64,000 nt of DNA from Wylensekiella montiformis (GTDB lineage: Bacteria; Bacillota; Negativicutes; Selenomonadales; Selenomonadaceae): positions 88,405-152,404 of the forward strand of contig NZ_VUNL01000008.1 in NCBI RefSeq assembly GCF_009697385.1, in the 5' to 3' direction. Positions 34,019 through 43,083 of this stretch are shown in pieces. The position numbers and the translations under genes are program-made. The notes under the pieces are model-generated. The model saw only the letters and a list, made by a program, of their open reading frames with translations. It was not told the DNA's origin and searched no databases. How positions within the stretch are numbered: the stretch's first letter is position 1; each line of letters opens with the position of its first letter.

Positions 34019-34719
34019 GAAGCATACACCACCACAATGGCCGTAATATTGTCCGTCCCGCCGGCAGCCAATGCCGCCCGTATCAGCTCTGCGGCAGGAT
34101 CAGCCGCACCAGACCGCAGCAGCATCACGATCTCCGGATCACTGACCAGTTTGGTCAGACCGTCCGTAGCCAAAAGCAGAACGTCCCCCGCCTCCAGCGG
34201 AAAAGAACCGGTATCCACAACCAGCTCCGTTTCAATGCCGACAGCCCGGGTCAGAAGGTTGCGCCTCGGGTGGATTCGTGCTTCTGCTTCCGTGATCTCC
34301 CCCTGCTCAACCAGATCCTCTACATAGGAATGATCACGTGTGATCTGACAGAAACGGTCCCCGCGCAGCAGGTAAAGCCTGCTGTCACCGACATGCGCCC
34401 AAAACGCCGTGCTTCCGGACACATGCAGCAGCGTCGCGGTCGTTCCCATCCCCTGATACGCAGGATGCTCCTTCTCACTATGCAAAATAGCCGCATTGGC
34501 ATCCTGTACAGCCCGGCGCAGCTGTTCCTCTCCGATTCCGGAGACGCCTTTCAGCTGCGCGCGCACGGTTTTGACCAACAGATGACTTGCTATCTCACCG
34601 GCAGCATGCCCGCCCATTCCGTCTGCCACGACATAAACAGACGGATCAAAGACAGCCGCATCATCTTCATTGCCCGAACGCACCAGTCCGGCATCGGTGG
34701 CCTCATATACCTGATTCAT
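34015..34719 (-). CDS. prpC: PP2C-type protein phosphatase (PrpC/Stp)
   Basis: Metal-dependent serine/threonine phosphatase (234 residues) that reverses the PASTA kinase. It carries the metal-binding Asp motifs RSGNEDDAAVF, YVVADGMGGHAAGE, HVGDSRLYLLRGD, LLATDGLTKLV and GGTDNITAIVV. It is soluble and complete, with the family's usual length. Confidence 0.95.
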   Translation of the reverse strand: MNQVYEATDAGLVRSGNEDDAAVFDPSVYVVADGMGGHAAGEIASHLLVKTVRAQLKGVSGIGEEQLRRAVQDANAAILHSEKEHPAYQGMGTTATLLHVSGSTAFWAHVGDSRLYLLRGDRFCQITRDHSYVEDLVEQGEITEAEARIHPRRNLLTRAVGIETELVVDTGSFPLEAGDVLLLATDGLTKLVSDPEIVMLLRSGAADPAAELIRAALAAGGTDNITAIVVVYAS

Positions 34720-34723
34720 CTGC

Positions 34724-35176
34724 TCACCTCTCGAATCTCAATGTAACCATGCCAATTCGCACCAGATCCCCCGGCTTGATATAGGCCCGGCCTTCTAATA
34801 TCTGATCGTTAACATAGGTATGATTCCTGCTCCCCAGATCTTCGACCACATACTGACTGCCATGGCGATAAATCACAGCATGATGATGAGAAACAAAACT
34901 TTCAGGAATCATGACGTCGTTATCCTCACCACGTCCGACCGTAATTTGTTCGTCAAAAGCAAACCGTCGTCCGGAAAGATTCGCTTCCTCTGCATCGACT
35001 ACAGAAAGAACCGCTTCATTCTGACGGGTCTCCGGGTGCTTAAGACCTGCTGATTCACGGCGCATATCCACAAACATCCGCTTCATCAGCCTGACAGCAA
35101 ACCACAGCAGCCAGAGCAGCATACCATATTCGAGCACCACCCGGACTGCCTTCAAAACTATCGCCATCGTCGGCAA
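34724..35176 (-). CDS. Membrane-anchored FHA-domain protein (FhaB-like)
   Basis: 150 residues: one N-terminal membrane helix (about 10-30) and a C-terminal FHA domain (65-150) with TVGRGEDNDVMIPESFVSHHHA and LGSRNHTYVND, which binds phosphothreonine. It is a probable partner or substrate of the kinase. The start may be the TTG at 35176, four bases after the fhaA stop with an AGGTGA site, or the ATG at 35167. Confidence 0.88.
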   Translation of the reverse strand: MPTMAIVLKAVRVVLEYGMLLWLLWFAVRLMKRMFVDMRRESAGLKHPETRQNEAVLSVVDAEEANLSGRRFAFDEQITVGRGEDNDVMIPESFVSHHHAVIYRHGSQYVVEDLGSRNHTYVNDQILEGRAYIKPGDLVRIGMVTLRFER

Positions 35177-35177
35177 A

Positions 35178-35921
35178 TCAAATCACCTCGTATCTTAAGA
35201 CCGTCGAACCGATCCGGATCGCATCGCCGTCCTGCAGACAACAAGATTCCATGCGCCTGTCATTCACAAAGGTTCCGTTTGTACTCTGCGCATCATGCAG
35301 CACATGGCGATGAGACTCATAAGAAATCCAGGCATGAAGACGAGACGCTCTGGAATCGGTCAGGATGAACTCGTTCTTGTCACGCCGTCCAATATAAATC
35401 TGCTTTTCTCCAAACTCCAGATAAGCATCCAGATCGGGCCCTTCCGTGACCCGAAGAGAAGCTGTCTTGTATTCCCGCGGAAGATTCAGCGGCGTACTGG
35501 AGGAAAAACTGGGCCGTTCCAGCACAATCGTATGAACCGACTCATCCGAATTGCCGGCAGGCTTCTCTTCCTCATACCAGGAGCGCAGGGAAAAGGTCCC
35601 TTGTGTGCGTTCCGCTTCGGCCCGGCAGGCTACCTTCAGATTCCCTTCCATGAGATAATCCTGCAGAATAACCTGCTTCTCGACAGCTGTATAAAGCTCA
35701 TCCAGAACCCGCTGCGCACAGAAATGCTGATAATCATCCGGCGCCATAATAAATTCATAATGATTCGGCAGCCCATGCTTCGGCTTGCCGCGGCCCTGCC
35801 GCGCCACTTCTTTTTCAATGCCCTTAATCAGCTCGGCCATCTCCAGACTGCTGCTGAACCTTTTATTGAAAAACCCTTCGATATGATTTTCCAGAAAGGA
35901 TTCCCATTTTCCGATCCCCAT
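35178..35921 (-). CDS. FhaA-like protein (DUF3662 + FHA)
   Basis: 247 residues. The N-terminal DUF3662-type domain (FLENHIEGFFNKRFSSSLEMAELIKGIEKEV) resembles mycobacterial FhaA, and the C-terminal FHA domain has YIGRRDKNEFILTDSRASRLHA and QSTNGTFVND. It is likely to be phosphorylated or to read phosphorylated partners in cell-wall control. It is the first gene of the fhaA-fhaB-prpC-ftsW-pbpA-prkC run. Confidence 0.9.
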   Translation of the reverse strand: MGIGKWESFLENHIEGFFNKRFSSSLEMAELIKGIEKEVARQGRGKPKHGLPNHYEFIMAPDDYQHFCAQRVLDELYTAVEKQVILQDYLMEGNLKVACRAEAERTQGTFSLRSWYEEEKPAGNSDESVHTIVLERPSFSSSTPLNLPREYKTASLRVTEGPDLDAYLEFGEKQIYIGRRDKNEFILTDSRASRLHAWISYESHRHVLHDAQSTNGTFVNDRRMESCCLQDGDAIRIGSTVLRYEVI

Positions 35922-36016
35922 AAAACAGACCTCCTCTGATCATCATAAAGTGAGACGTATTCAGGGCTTTTGGGGCGCTTATCATCGGACAAACCCGTCT
36001 GTTTTTCCTGTTGTCC

Positions 36017-36022
36017 ATTATA
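36017..36022 (-). promoter_or_regulatory. Extended -10 promoter element upstream of fhaA
   Basis: TGCTATAAT (TATAAT at 36022-36017) about 95 bases before the fhaA start. No good -35 box is 17 bases upstream, but the TGn extension compensates. It probably starts the kinase/PBP operon. Confidence 0.5.
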
Positions 36023-36074
36023 GCAGAAAGCATCCGTAATGCCTAGCTTTCGTTGGAGCACAGGCTGAAGCTGC

Positions 36075-37124
36075 TCATTTATTTTCCCTCAGATGCTTGT
36101 TGCGCAGTTGTCCGCAGGCCGCCTGAATGTCCGTTCCCATTTCCCGGCGCACTGTGACCGTCAAATGATGGCGGAGAAGGAATTGCTCGAACCAGTCAAT
36201 ACGGGATTTGGACGGACGCATCAGACTGCGCTCCGGTACCGGATTGATCGGGATCAGATTTACACTGGCCAGCTGTCCTTTCAGCAAGTGAACCAGCTCT
36301 TCTGCCTGCTTCGCCCCATCATTCAGATGATCGATCAAAATATATTCATAGGTGACACGTCTCCCGGTTTTGTCAGCATACGCCCCGGCAGCGCGAACCA
36401 CATCGGCCAGCGGATACCGCCGGTTAATCGGCATGATTTTCGAACGCAGCTCCTGCTCCGGCGCATGCAAAGAAACCGAAAGAGAAACAGGGATTCCCTC
36501 ATCGGCCAGGCGGTAAATATTCGGAACAATGCCTGAAGTAGAAAGCGTAATATTCCGATAGCCCAGTCCTAGCGTATAGGGCTCATGAACCAGATGAAGG
36601 AACCCGACCACCGCATCATAGTTCATAAGCGGCTCTCCCGAACCCATGAGAACAACCGTATCCACTTTCCCGCCCGGCGTTTCCTCTTTCAGCATATCCT
36701 GAATCGTCACTGCCTGCGCCAGTATTTCGCCTTGGGAAAGATCCCGGGCCCGGCCATGAAGAGTTGATGCACAAAAAATACAGCCCATACTGCAGCCGGC
36801 CTGAGTCGAAACGCAAATGCTGTTGCCGTAGGGCTGACGCATCAGCACAGTTTCCACCGCGGTTCCATCGCGGTATTCCAACAAAAACTTCGTCGTTTTT
36901 CCATCCCGCGAGTCCAGCCTGTCCCGGATCTCAGGACGCCCGATCAACAGATCCTGCGCCAGCGCGTCGCGAAGTCCGCGTGGAAGGTTCGTCATGGAGT
37001 CAAACGTTTTCGCACCCTTTTGGTACATCCATTCTGCAATCTGCCCGGCACGATACCCCGGCACCCGGTACGGCGCCAGGGATTCCTGCAGCTCCTCTTT
37101 CGTCATTCCGAAAATATCGTTCAC
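36075..37124 (-). CDS. rlmN: 23S rRNA (adenine2503-C2)-methyltransferase RlmN
   Basis: Radical SAM enzyme (349 residues) that methylates A2503 of 23S rRNA and A37 of some tRNAs. It has CVSTQAGCSMGCIFCAST with the C-x3-C-x2-C cluster ligands, VVLMGSGEPLMNYD, ITLSTSGIVPNI, SLHAPEQELRSKIMPINRRYPL and MGTDIQAACGQL with the resolving Cys. The GTG at 37124 has AAAGGA at good spacing, while the ATG at 37151 has no ribosome site and overlaps rsmB. Confidence 0.95.
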   Translation of the reverse strand: MNDIFGMTKEELQESLAPYRVPGYRAGQIAEWMYQKGAKTFDSMTNLPRGLRDALAQDLLIGRPEIRDRLDSRDGKTTKFLLEYRDGTAVETVLMRQPYGNSICVSTQAGCSMGCIFCASTLHGRARDLSQGEILAQAVTIQDMLKEETPGGKVDTVVLMGSGEPLMNYDAVVGFLHLVHEPYTLGLGYRNITLSTSGIVPNIYRLADEGIPVSLSVSLHAPEQELRSKIMPINRRYPLADVVRAAGAYADKTGRRVTYEYILIDHLNDGAKQAEELVHLLKGQLASVNLIPINPVPERSLMRPSKSRIDWFEQFLLRHHLTVTVRREMGTDIQAACGQLRNKHLRENK

Positions 37125-37137
37125 ATTGTTTCCTTTC

Positions 37138-38487
37138 TTACCTCGCCGCATCGCTCAGGCTGCGGCGGAAGCGTGCAATAAAAAAGCCATCCGTCCCGTC
37201 TCGCTGCGGAAAAAGCTGGACCATCGCTTCATCCCGCTTCTGACAAGGCAAAAATTGGCCGGCCGTTTCCAGCACATACTCAGAATGATTCCTCAGAAAA
37301 GTCTCCGCAACCGACTGGTTTTCTTCCGGCTCAATGGTACAGGTACTGTAAACCAATACGCCTCCCGGCTTTACGGCATGGGCAGCGCTGTTAAGAATCT
37401 CCTTCTGCAGATTCGGCAAGCCAGCGATTTCTTCTGCCGTTTTCTTCCAGCGGGCATCGGGCTTGCGGCGCAACACGCCCAGTCCGGAGCACGGTGCATC
37501 GACCAGAACGCGGTCTGCCTGCGCCGGATACATTCGACCAATCTCCCGCGCATCGATCCGTTTCGTCTCAATGCTTTGAATGCCCAGCCGGGCTGCATTC
37601 TCCCGGATGCGCTCCAGCTTATGATCAAAAACGTCTCCAGCCAGAATATGTCCCCGATCCTGCATGAGCGCCGCAATATGCGTCGTTTTCCCGCCCGGCG
37701 CGCTGCAGCAGTCGATCACAAACTCTCCCGGCTGCGGATCCAGCACATGGGCGACCAGCATGGAACTTTCATCCTGTACCTGACAGAATCCCTGCTGAAG
37801 CGGCGCCAATTCATCCAGGGCGCCATGCGCATAAATGCGAATTCCTTCTGGAGTCCAGCAGGAAGGTTCTGCCAAAGCTCCGCCTTCGCAAAGTTTTTGC
37901 AGCAATGCCTCCCGATTCGTTTTCAGTGTATTGGTTCGTACTGACAAAACCGGCTGCTCGTTATCAAACGCGCAAAGCCGCTGCGTCTCCTCAAAGCCGA
38001 ATTGTTTGATCCAACGCTTAACCAGCCAGTACGGATGCTGACTAGAAAGAGCCAGTCCCTCAGCCGCATGCCCTTTTCCCTGCGGAAACGCCGCTCTTTC
38101 CGGCTCACGGACAGCCGTCCGTAGCACCGCATTGACAAATTTCGCCGTCCCGGCATGGCTGTATTTCTTCGTCAAATCTACTGCCGTATTACAAACCGCC
38201 GAAGCCGGCACGCGATCTAAATAAAACAATTGATAGATGCCGAGCCGCAGAATCTGCCGCACCATCGGCGGAATTTTTTTCAGCGGACGATTCGCATAGC
38301 GGCGAAGAATCCAGTCCAGCGTTCCGCCAGCCTTCACCGCGCCGTAAACCAGCTCGGTCACAAAACGCCGGTCCTGATCGCTTAGCGGAAACCGCCGCAG
38401 ATATTTCGCCAGCGCTACATTAGCGTATGCACCGTTTTCATTCACCTCGTTCAGGATTCTGGCGGCGGTATCACGCGCTTTATCCAT
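37138..38487 (-). CDS. rsmB: 16S rRNA (cytosine967-C5)-methyltransferase RsmB
   Basis: 449 residues: an NusB-like RNA-binding domain (1-140) and a Rossmann methyltransferase domain. SAM and catalytic motifs are VIDCCSAPGGKTTHIA, VLVDAPCSGLGVLRRKPDARW with the first Cys, and VYSTCTIEPEEN with the catalytic Cys. It sits between def/fmt/DUF116 and rlmN in a translation-linked operon. Confidence 0.95.
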   Translation of the reverse strand: MDKARDTAARILNEVNENGAYANVALAKYLRRFPLSDQDRRFVTELVYGAVKAGGTLDWILRRYANRPLKKIPPMVRQILRLGIYQLFYLDRVPASAVCNTAVDLTKKYSHAGTAKFVNAVLRTAVREPERAAFPQGKGHAAEGLALSSQHPYWLVKRWIKQFGFEETQRLCAFDNEQPVLSVRTNTLKTNREALLQKLCEGGALAEPSCWTPEGIRIYAHGALDELAPLQQGFCQVQDESSMLVAHVLDPQPGEFVIDCCSAPGGKTTHIAALMQDRGHILAGDVFDHKLERIRENAARLGIQSIETKRIDAREIGRMYPAQADRVLVDAPCSGLGVLRRKPDARWKKTAEEIAGLPNLQKEILNSAAHAVKPGGVLVYSTCTIEPEENQSVAETFLRNHSEYVLETAGQFLPCQKRDEAMVQLFPQRDGTDGFFIARFRRSLSDAAR

Positions 38488-38529
38488 AATCTGTCCTCCC
38501 TGTTTCCCTTTCCTGCCCGAAGTCCCGTC

Positions 38530-39336
38530 TCACGACTGCTTCGGAAGGATAATCCGTTCCAGCTCTCTGCGAACTTCCTTCATATCGACACGAGTATTAT
38601 AACAAGGACCGTTCGGCCGAATGTTCAGCACGCCGACAGCCGGCAGCGGATAAACATCCTGTATACCGCTCATGAGATCGCGCTCGCAGGCAATAGCCAG
38701 TACAGCCTGCGGTCTGGTCTGACGAACAATCTGACGAGCCAGCGTCCCCCCCGTTGCCACAAAGAAATGAAACCCCATTTCATCGGCCAGCGCTACCAGT
38801 GCGCCGATATCACATCCGCCGCACCGTCTGCAGTTGTGCGGATCTCTCGTGATCTTATGCGGACAGGTCGCCAGCTGCAGACAATGCGGCGTAACGACCA
38901 ACAGCCGCTCTGCCGGCACTCGTATCCCCATGCGGTTAAACAGGAGATTGCTCGTCGCAATGAACGATCCCTCCAGACGCCGGCGGCTGATACCGAACAA
39001 ACCGGCCAGCCGCACAGCCAGCGGAAACAGGAGATTGATCAACTCATACGTCTGGCGCTGCAGCAGCGGAAGATATGGCAGACCGGCCACAGCCAGAGCC
39101 ATATTCACCAGTCCCAGCCATGCCAGCCCCATACCAACAGAAAAAACAGCCCCCGTAATCCAAGGCAGGACAGAGGAAATTCCAGTCAGGCCGGGCACGG
39201 CAATATACCATACGAGATATAAAACAGCTGCCGTCAAAACCATTGTTCCGGCCAGCATACCGAGAAACAGCCGCTTTTTCGGACGTCCGGGAACCCCCGG
39301 CTTCTTTTTGTTTTTGTTTTCGGATGGATCTGTCAT
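38530..39336 (-). CDS. DUF116 membrane protein
   Basis: A 268-residue protein with two N-terminal membrane helices (about 20-75) and a cytoplasmic DUF116 domain. The domain carries a cysteine cluster: TPHCLQLATCPHKI, CRRCGGCDIGAL, IACERDLMSGI and GPCYNTRVD. The spaced cysteines suggest metal or Fe-S binding. Function is unknown in the family. It lies between fmt and rsmB, a common neighbourhood in Negativicutes and Clostridia. The second of two adjacent ATGs (39336) has better spacing to GGAGG. Confidence 0.88.
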   Translation of the reverse strand: MTDPSENKNKKKPGVPGRPKKRLFLGMLAGTMVLTAAVLYLVWYIAVPGLTGISSVLPWITGAVFSVGMGLAWLGLVNMALAVAGLPYLPLLQRQTYELINLLFPLAVRLAGLFGISRRRLEGSFIATSNLLFNRMGIRVPAERLLVVTPHCLQLATCPHKITRDPHNCRRCGGCDIGALVALADEMGFHFFVATGGTLARQIVRQTRPQAVLAIACERDLMSGIQDVYPLPAVGVLNIRPNGPCYNTRVDMKEVRRELERIILPKQS

Positions 39337-39386
39337 CATGCTCCTCCAACCTCAATGTATCCTGACGTTCATGCACACTGATACAC

Positions 39387-40322
39387 TCAGCAGAACCTTG
39401 CCGGCAGCTCTGCTCCATGACCGTTCAGATAATCTGCCGCCCGCATCTTTTTCCTGCCCGGTGCCTGCAGCTCTGTAATCTCCAGAAGTTCATCTCCCGC
39501 AGCAACCAGCAGTCCGCTTTTCCGATCCGCCCGGACGATGGTTCCCGGATCAGCTTCTGCCGCTTTTCCTGTCGTTTTGGTCCGCCAGATTTTATACGTC
39601 TTTCCGTCCAGTACAGTATAGGCACCGGGCCAGGAATTCAGACCGCGCACCAGATTATGAATCGCCTCCGCTTTTTGCGACCAGTCAATATGCCCGGTCT
39701 GTTTCGTAAGCATCGGCGCGTAATTGGAATCGCCCTGCTGCGGGATTCGTACCAGTGTTCCGTCCGAAAGCTTCTCCAACGTGTCCACAAGGAGCTGTGC
39801 GCCCTGATCCCGCAGTGCGTCATGCAGCTCTTCCAGCGTCATATCCGGACCGATATCCATCTCCGAGCGAAGCAGCATATCGCCGGTATCCAATCCGGCA
39901 TCCATGAACATCGTCGTTACTCCTGTTTTTTTCTCACCGTTGATGATACACCACTGCATCGGCGCAGCGCCGCGATAGCGCGGCAAAAGCGACGCATGAA
40001 CGTTGATACATCCATATACCGGAATATCCAGAATCCGCTGGGATAAAATTTGTCCGAATGCCACGACCACCATCAGATCCGGCTTCATGTTCTCAAGTTC
40101 TGCGGTAAACGCATCCGTCTTGATTCTTTCCGGCTGATAAACCGGCAGTCCATGATCCTGCGCCCATGCCTTCACCGGCGAAGGCATCATCTTCTGTCCA
40201 CGGCCGCGAGGTTTATCCGGCTGCGTAACCACGCCGATTACCTCGCAGCGTTCCGCTAAAGCGGCTAAACAGGGAACCGCAAACTCCGGCGTCCCCATGA
40301 ATACAACCCGGAACCGTTTCAC
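39387..40322 (-). CDS. fmt: Methionyl-tRNA formyltransferase
   Basis: Formylates initiator Met-tRNA with 10-formyl-THF. The 311 residues show VVFMGTPEFAVPCLAAL, the folate-site INVHASLLPRYRGAAPMQW with catalytic Asn and His, TTMFMDAGLDTGDML, and a C-terminal OB-like domain. It begins with GTG at 40322, overlapping the def stop codon (GTGA). Confidence 0.95.
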   Translation of the reverse strand: MKRFRVVFMGTPEFAVPCLAALAERCEVIGVVTQPDKPRGRGQKMMPSPVKAWAQDHGLPVYQPERIKTDAFTAELENMKPDLMVVVAFGQILSQRILDIPVYGCINVHASLLPRYRGAAPMQWCIINGEKKTGVTTMFMDAGLDTGDMLLRSEMDIGPDMTLEELHDALRDQGAQLLVDTLEKLSDGTLVRIPQQGDSNYAPMLTKQTGHIDWSQKAEAIHNLVRGLNSWPGAYTVLDGKTYKIWRTKTTGKAAEADPGTIVRADRKSGLLVAAGDELLEITELQAPGRKKMRAADYLNGHGAELPARFC

Positions 40323-40786
40323 GATGCACTCCCCCTGTGTATGCTCTGGGCAATATCGATAAAAAGCTGTCCATCCAAATGATCCAATTCATGCTGAATA
40401 CAGCGGGCCAGCAGTCCCGTTGCCGTAAGCTGCTGCTTCTTGCCGCGTCGATTCAGGAAAGCCACCCGAACCTTAGCCGCACGCTCGACCTCACCATAAA
40501 GATCCGGACAGGAAAGACATCCTTCCGTATCCGTCTCTGTTCCTTCACGATATGTGATTTCCGGATTAATCAGTTCCAGCAGTCCATGATCATCCTGACA
40601 GTCAATGACGACCGCACGAATCGTCTGCCCGACCTGCGGAGCAGCAATCCCTACTCCATTGTTTTCGTACATCGTTTCAGCCATATCGTCCAGCAGCGTC
40701 CGAAGGCGCTTATCCACATGTTCCACCGGCTTGCACACTTCTTTCAGAACCGGATTCCCGGCCTTCATGATTTCTAACAATGCCAT
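40319..40786 (-). CDS. def: Peptide deformylase
   Basis: Removes the N-formyl group from new proteins. The 155 residues have the three motifs GVGIAAPQVG, EGCLSCPD (metal Cys) and QHELDHLDGQLFID (metal His pair and catalytic Glu). ATG at 40786 follows AAGGAGAATC; an upstream ATG at 40810 precedes that site. Confidence 0.95.
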   Translation of the reverse strand: MALLEIMKAGNPVLKEVCKPVEHVDKRLRTLLDDMAETMYENNGVGIAAPQVGQTIRAVVIDCQDDHGLLELINPEITYREGTETDTEGCLSCPDLYGEVERAAKVRVAFLNRRGKKQQLTATGLLARCIQHELDHLDGQLFIDIAQSIHRGSAS

Positions 40787-40825
40787 ATGATTCTCCTTCC
40801 CAATCTTCATTTCTATTCCGGCCTG

Positions 40826-41686
40826 TCATACCCGAATTCCGGCAGCAGGAGCGGCAGCCGTATTCGCTTCATCCAACGCCAGATGGTAGATGCGTACAGC
40901 GTTGCCGTAAAAAACCTCCGCCCAATGTTCCCGGGGAATGATTTCCTTTGTAAACGCAATATAATCGCCAAGATTAGCCAGCGGCCAATCCGTGCCGAAC
41001 AAGAACCGATCATAACAATCCAGATATTCCAGCCATCCCTTGAGCCGTTCGATATAATATCGCTTTTTCGCCAGGAAAGCCTGAAAATCCGGCAGCTTTC
41101 CTTCCAGAATACCGGAAAGATCCGCCGCGACATTCGCATTTTTTTCCAAGACGGCAGCCGCATCAGCAAACCATGGTTCCCCGAAATGACAAAGAACGAA
41201 CTGAACCCCGCGGAACTTCACCGCGGCTTCATCCATGACCAGCGGATGACTGTATTTCAAATGGGCATCATCACTGGCCGTAAGCCCTGTATGGACGGCG
41301 ACCGGCTTACCATAACGTTCCGCCAATTCATAAAACGGCTGCAGGAAGTCATCATAGATATAAAACGAATGATACCCCGGATACAGTTTCAGTCCCACGC
41401 ACTGCGGATTTTGAAAATGCTTCTCTACCAAATCAGCCTGTATGCGAACAGCATCCCGATCAAAGCCGCTATGCCCATCCAGACCGACGCAATAACTCAA
41501 AAAGGACGGATAAGACGGACACAACTGTTCCAGCGGCAGATTGCCCATGACGATGCCATGAGCAATCCCGCGAAACTGATATTGCTCGGACAAATGCTCC
41601 GCGCTGTTTTCATGCTGAGCTGCCCGGGCGATCGTATCAAAATAGGCATCCCGGCAAAAATGCAGATGTGCATCAATGATTCTCAT
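40826..41686 (-). CDS. Amidohydrolase-2 family metal-dependent hydrolase
   Basis: A 286-residue TIM-barrel hydrolase or decarboxylase of the amidohydrolase-related group. It has MRIIDAHLHF (HxH metal ligands), GLKLYPGYHSFYIYDD, PVAVHTGLTASDD, FVLCHFGEPWFADAAAV and FGTDWPLAN (metal Asp). The substrate is not predictable. It overlaps pepT by 14 bases, so the two are probably coexpressed. Confidence 0.85.
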   Translation of the reverse strand: MRIIDAHLHFCRDAYFDTIARAAQHENSAEHLSEQYQFRGIAHGIVMGNLPLEQLCPSYPSFLSYCVGLDGHSGFDRDAVRIQADLVEKHFQNPQCVGLKLYPGYHSFYIYDDFLQPFYELAERYGKPVAVHTGLTASDDAHLKYSHPLVMDEAAVKFRGVQFVLCHFGEPWFADAAAVLEKNANVAADLSGILEGKLPDFQAFLAKKRYYIERLKGWLEYLDCYDRFLFGTDWPLANLGDYIAFTKEIIPREHWAEVFYGNAVRIYHLALDEANTAAAPAAGIRV

Positions 41687-42947
41687 GTCCGATCCCTTGT
41701 TTCTTCAGTTTTGCTGCCCCCACGACAATCCCTAACACGGTTTCTCCGGCTTTCTTCAGCGACTGCAGCGGCAGATATTCAAACCGGCCGTGGAAATTCG
41801 CACCGCCGGTAAAAAGATTCGGACAGGGCAGACCGCGGAAGGAAAGCTGCGCGCCGTCCGTACCGCCCCGGATTGGCTGAATATCGGGGACGACTCCGGC
41901 TGCCTCCATAGCCTGCCGGGCCAAATCTACGACAAACAGGTTACCATCCTCGATCTTTTCCAGCATATTATAATAGACATCATGCGGCTTGATCTCGACC
42001 GTACCTGCTCCATACTTCGCGTTCAGAAAATCCGCCATGCGATGCAGATACTGCTTGCGGTCTTCGAATTTCTGCCGATCATGATCGCGGATCAGCATAT
42101 TCATCGTACAGGACTCTACACCACCGGTCATTTTATATACATGAAAAAATCCTTCATGTCCTTCCGTATACTCCGGCTTGTCCCCGGCAGGAAGCATCTG
42201 CTGCCACTCAGCAGCCACGGTCATTGCGTTCAGCATCTTGCCCTTGGCATCACCGGTATGCACACTGCGTCCATGAAACGTGATAACCGGATTCGAGGCA
42301 TTGAAATTTTCATATTCCAATCCGCCCAGTTCGCCGCCATCCACAGTATAAGCAAAATCCGCTCCGAACTTCTTCACATCAAAGCGCGCTGCACTGCGCC
42401 CCGTCTCTTCGTCCGGCGTGAAACCGATGCGAATTCTGCCGTGCTGAATTTCCGGATGCTTCACCAGATATTCCATCGCGCTCACAATCGCCGTAACGCC
42501 GGCTTTATCATCTGCCCCCAGCAGCGTTGTCCCATCCGTAAAGAGAATGTCCTGCCCCTTATACTTGAGCACCTCAGGGAACTCCTCCGTACGAAATACT
42601 ATGGGGCCTTCCTCGTTGAGCACAATATCGCCGCCATCATAATCTTTCACCAGCTTCGGATGTACCGGACCGCCGGCCGCATCCGGACTGGTGTCCACAT
42701 GAGCGATAAACCCGACTACCGGCGCCGTCTCTACGCCATGCTCCGGCAGAGTTGCCATAATATAGCCGTGAGAATCCAGCTCCACATCCTGCAGGCCGAT
42801 CTCCTTCAATTCCTCTGCCAGATGCCGGGCCAGGATCATCTGTCCCGGCGTACTCGGACAAACGGCGTCGTTGTCCTCATCCGACTGCGTATCAAAACGG
42901 ATATAATCCTTGAAACGCTTCAGCAAAACATCCATACTCAATTCCAT
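41673..42947 (-). CDS. pepT: Peptidase T (tripeptidase)
   Basis: Zinc aminopeptidase of family M20 acting on tripeptides, 424 residues. Seen are GFIAHVDTSPDAAGG (metal His and Asp), LGADDKAGVTAIVSAMEYL, RIGFTPDEETGRSA (catalytic Glu pair), AYTVDGGELGGLEYENFNAS and IRGGTDGAQLSFRGLPCPN. The length and motifs fit PepT rather than other M20 enzymes. Confidence 0.94.
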   Translation of the reverse strand: MELSMDVLLKRFKDYIRFDTQSDEDNDAVCPSTPGQMILARHLAEELKEIGLQDVELDSHGYIMATLPEHGVETAPVVGFIAHVDTSPDAAGGPVHPKLVKDYDGGDIVLNEEGPIVFRTEEFPEVLKYKGQDILFTDGTTLLGADDKAGVTAIVSAMEYLVKHPEIQHGRIRIGFTPDEETGRSAARFDVKKFGADFAYTVDGGELGGLEYENFNASNPVITFHGRSVHTGDAKGKMLNAMTVAAEWQQMLPAGDKPEYTEGHEGFFHVYKMTGGVESCTMNMLIRDHDRQKFEDRKQYLHRMADFLNAKYGAGTVEIKPHDVYYNMLEKIEDGNLFVVDLARQAMEAAGVVPDIQPIRGGTDGAQLSFRGLPCPNLFTGGANFHGRFEYLPLQSLKKAGETVLGIVVGAAKLKKQGIGHENH

Positions 42948-42989
42948 GAGAAAACACCTCGATTATCGATTCAATTCATACATCTTCTA

Positions 42990-42995
42990 ATTATA
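42990..42995 (-). promoter_or_regulatory. Extended -10 promoter element of pepT
   Basis: TGCTATAAT (TATAAT at 42995-42990) about 40 bases upstream of the pepT ATG, with only a T-rich -35 region. It follows directly after the terminator of the preceding operon. Confidence 0.5.
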
Positions 42996-43007
42996 GCAAA
43001 TTTCCCG

Positions 43008-43068
43008 GCAAGAAAAAAGGAAAACGGGTACAATATGATTGGCCTCCGCCAATCATGTTGTCCCCGTT
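43008..43068 (-). terminator. Terminator of the hotdog-bioY-thiolase-ligase operon
   Basis: On the minus strand AACGGG pairs with CCCGTT and, inside, ATGATTGGC pairs with GCCAATCAT around a small loop. TTTTCCTTTTTTC follows. It starts about 15 bases after the ligase stop codon. Confidence 0.75.
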
Positions 43069-43083
43069 GGATACGACGAAACG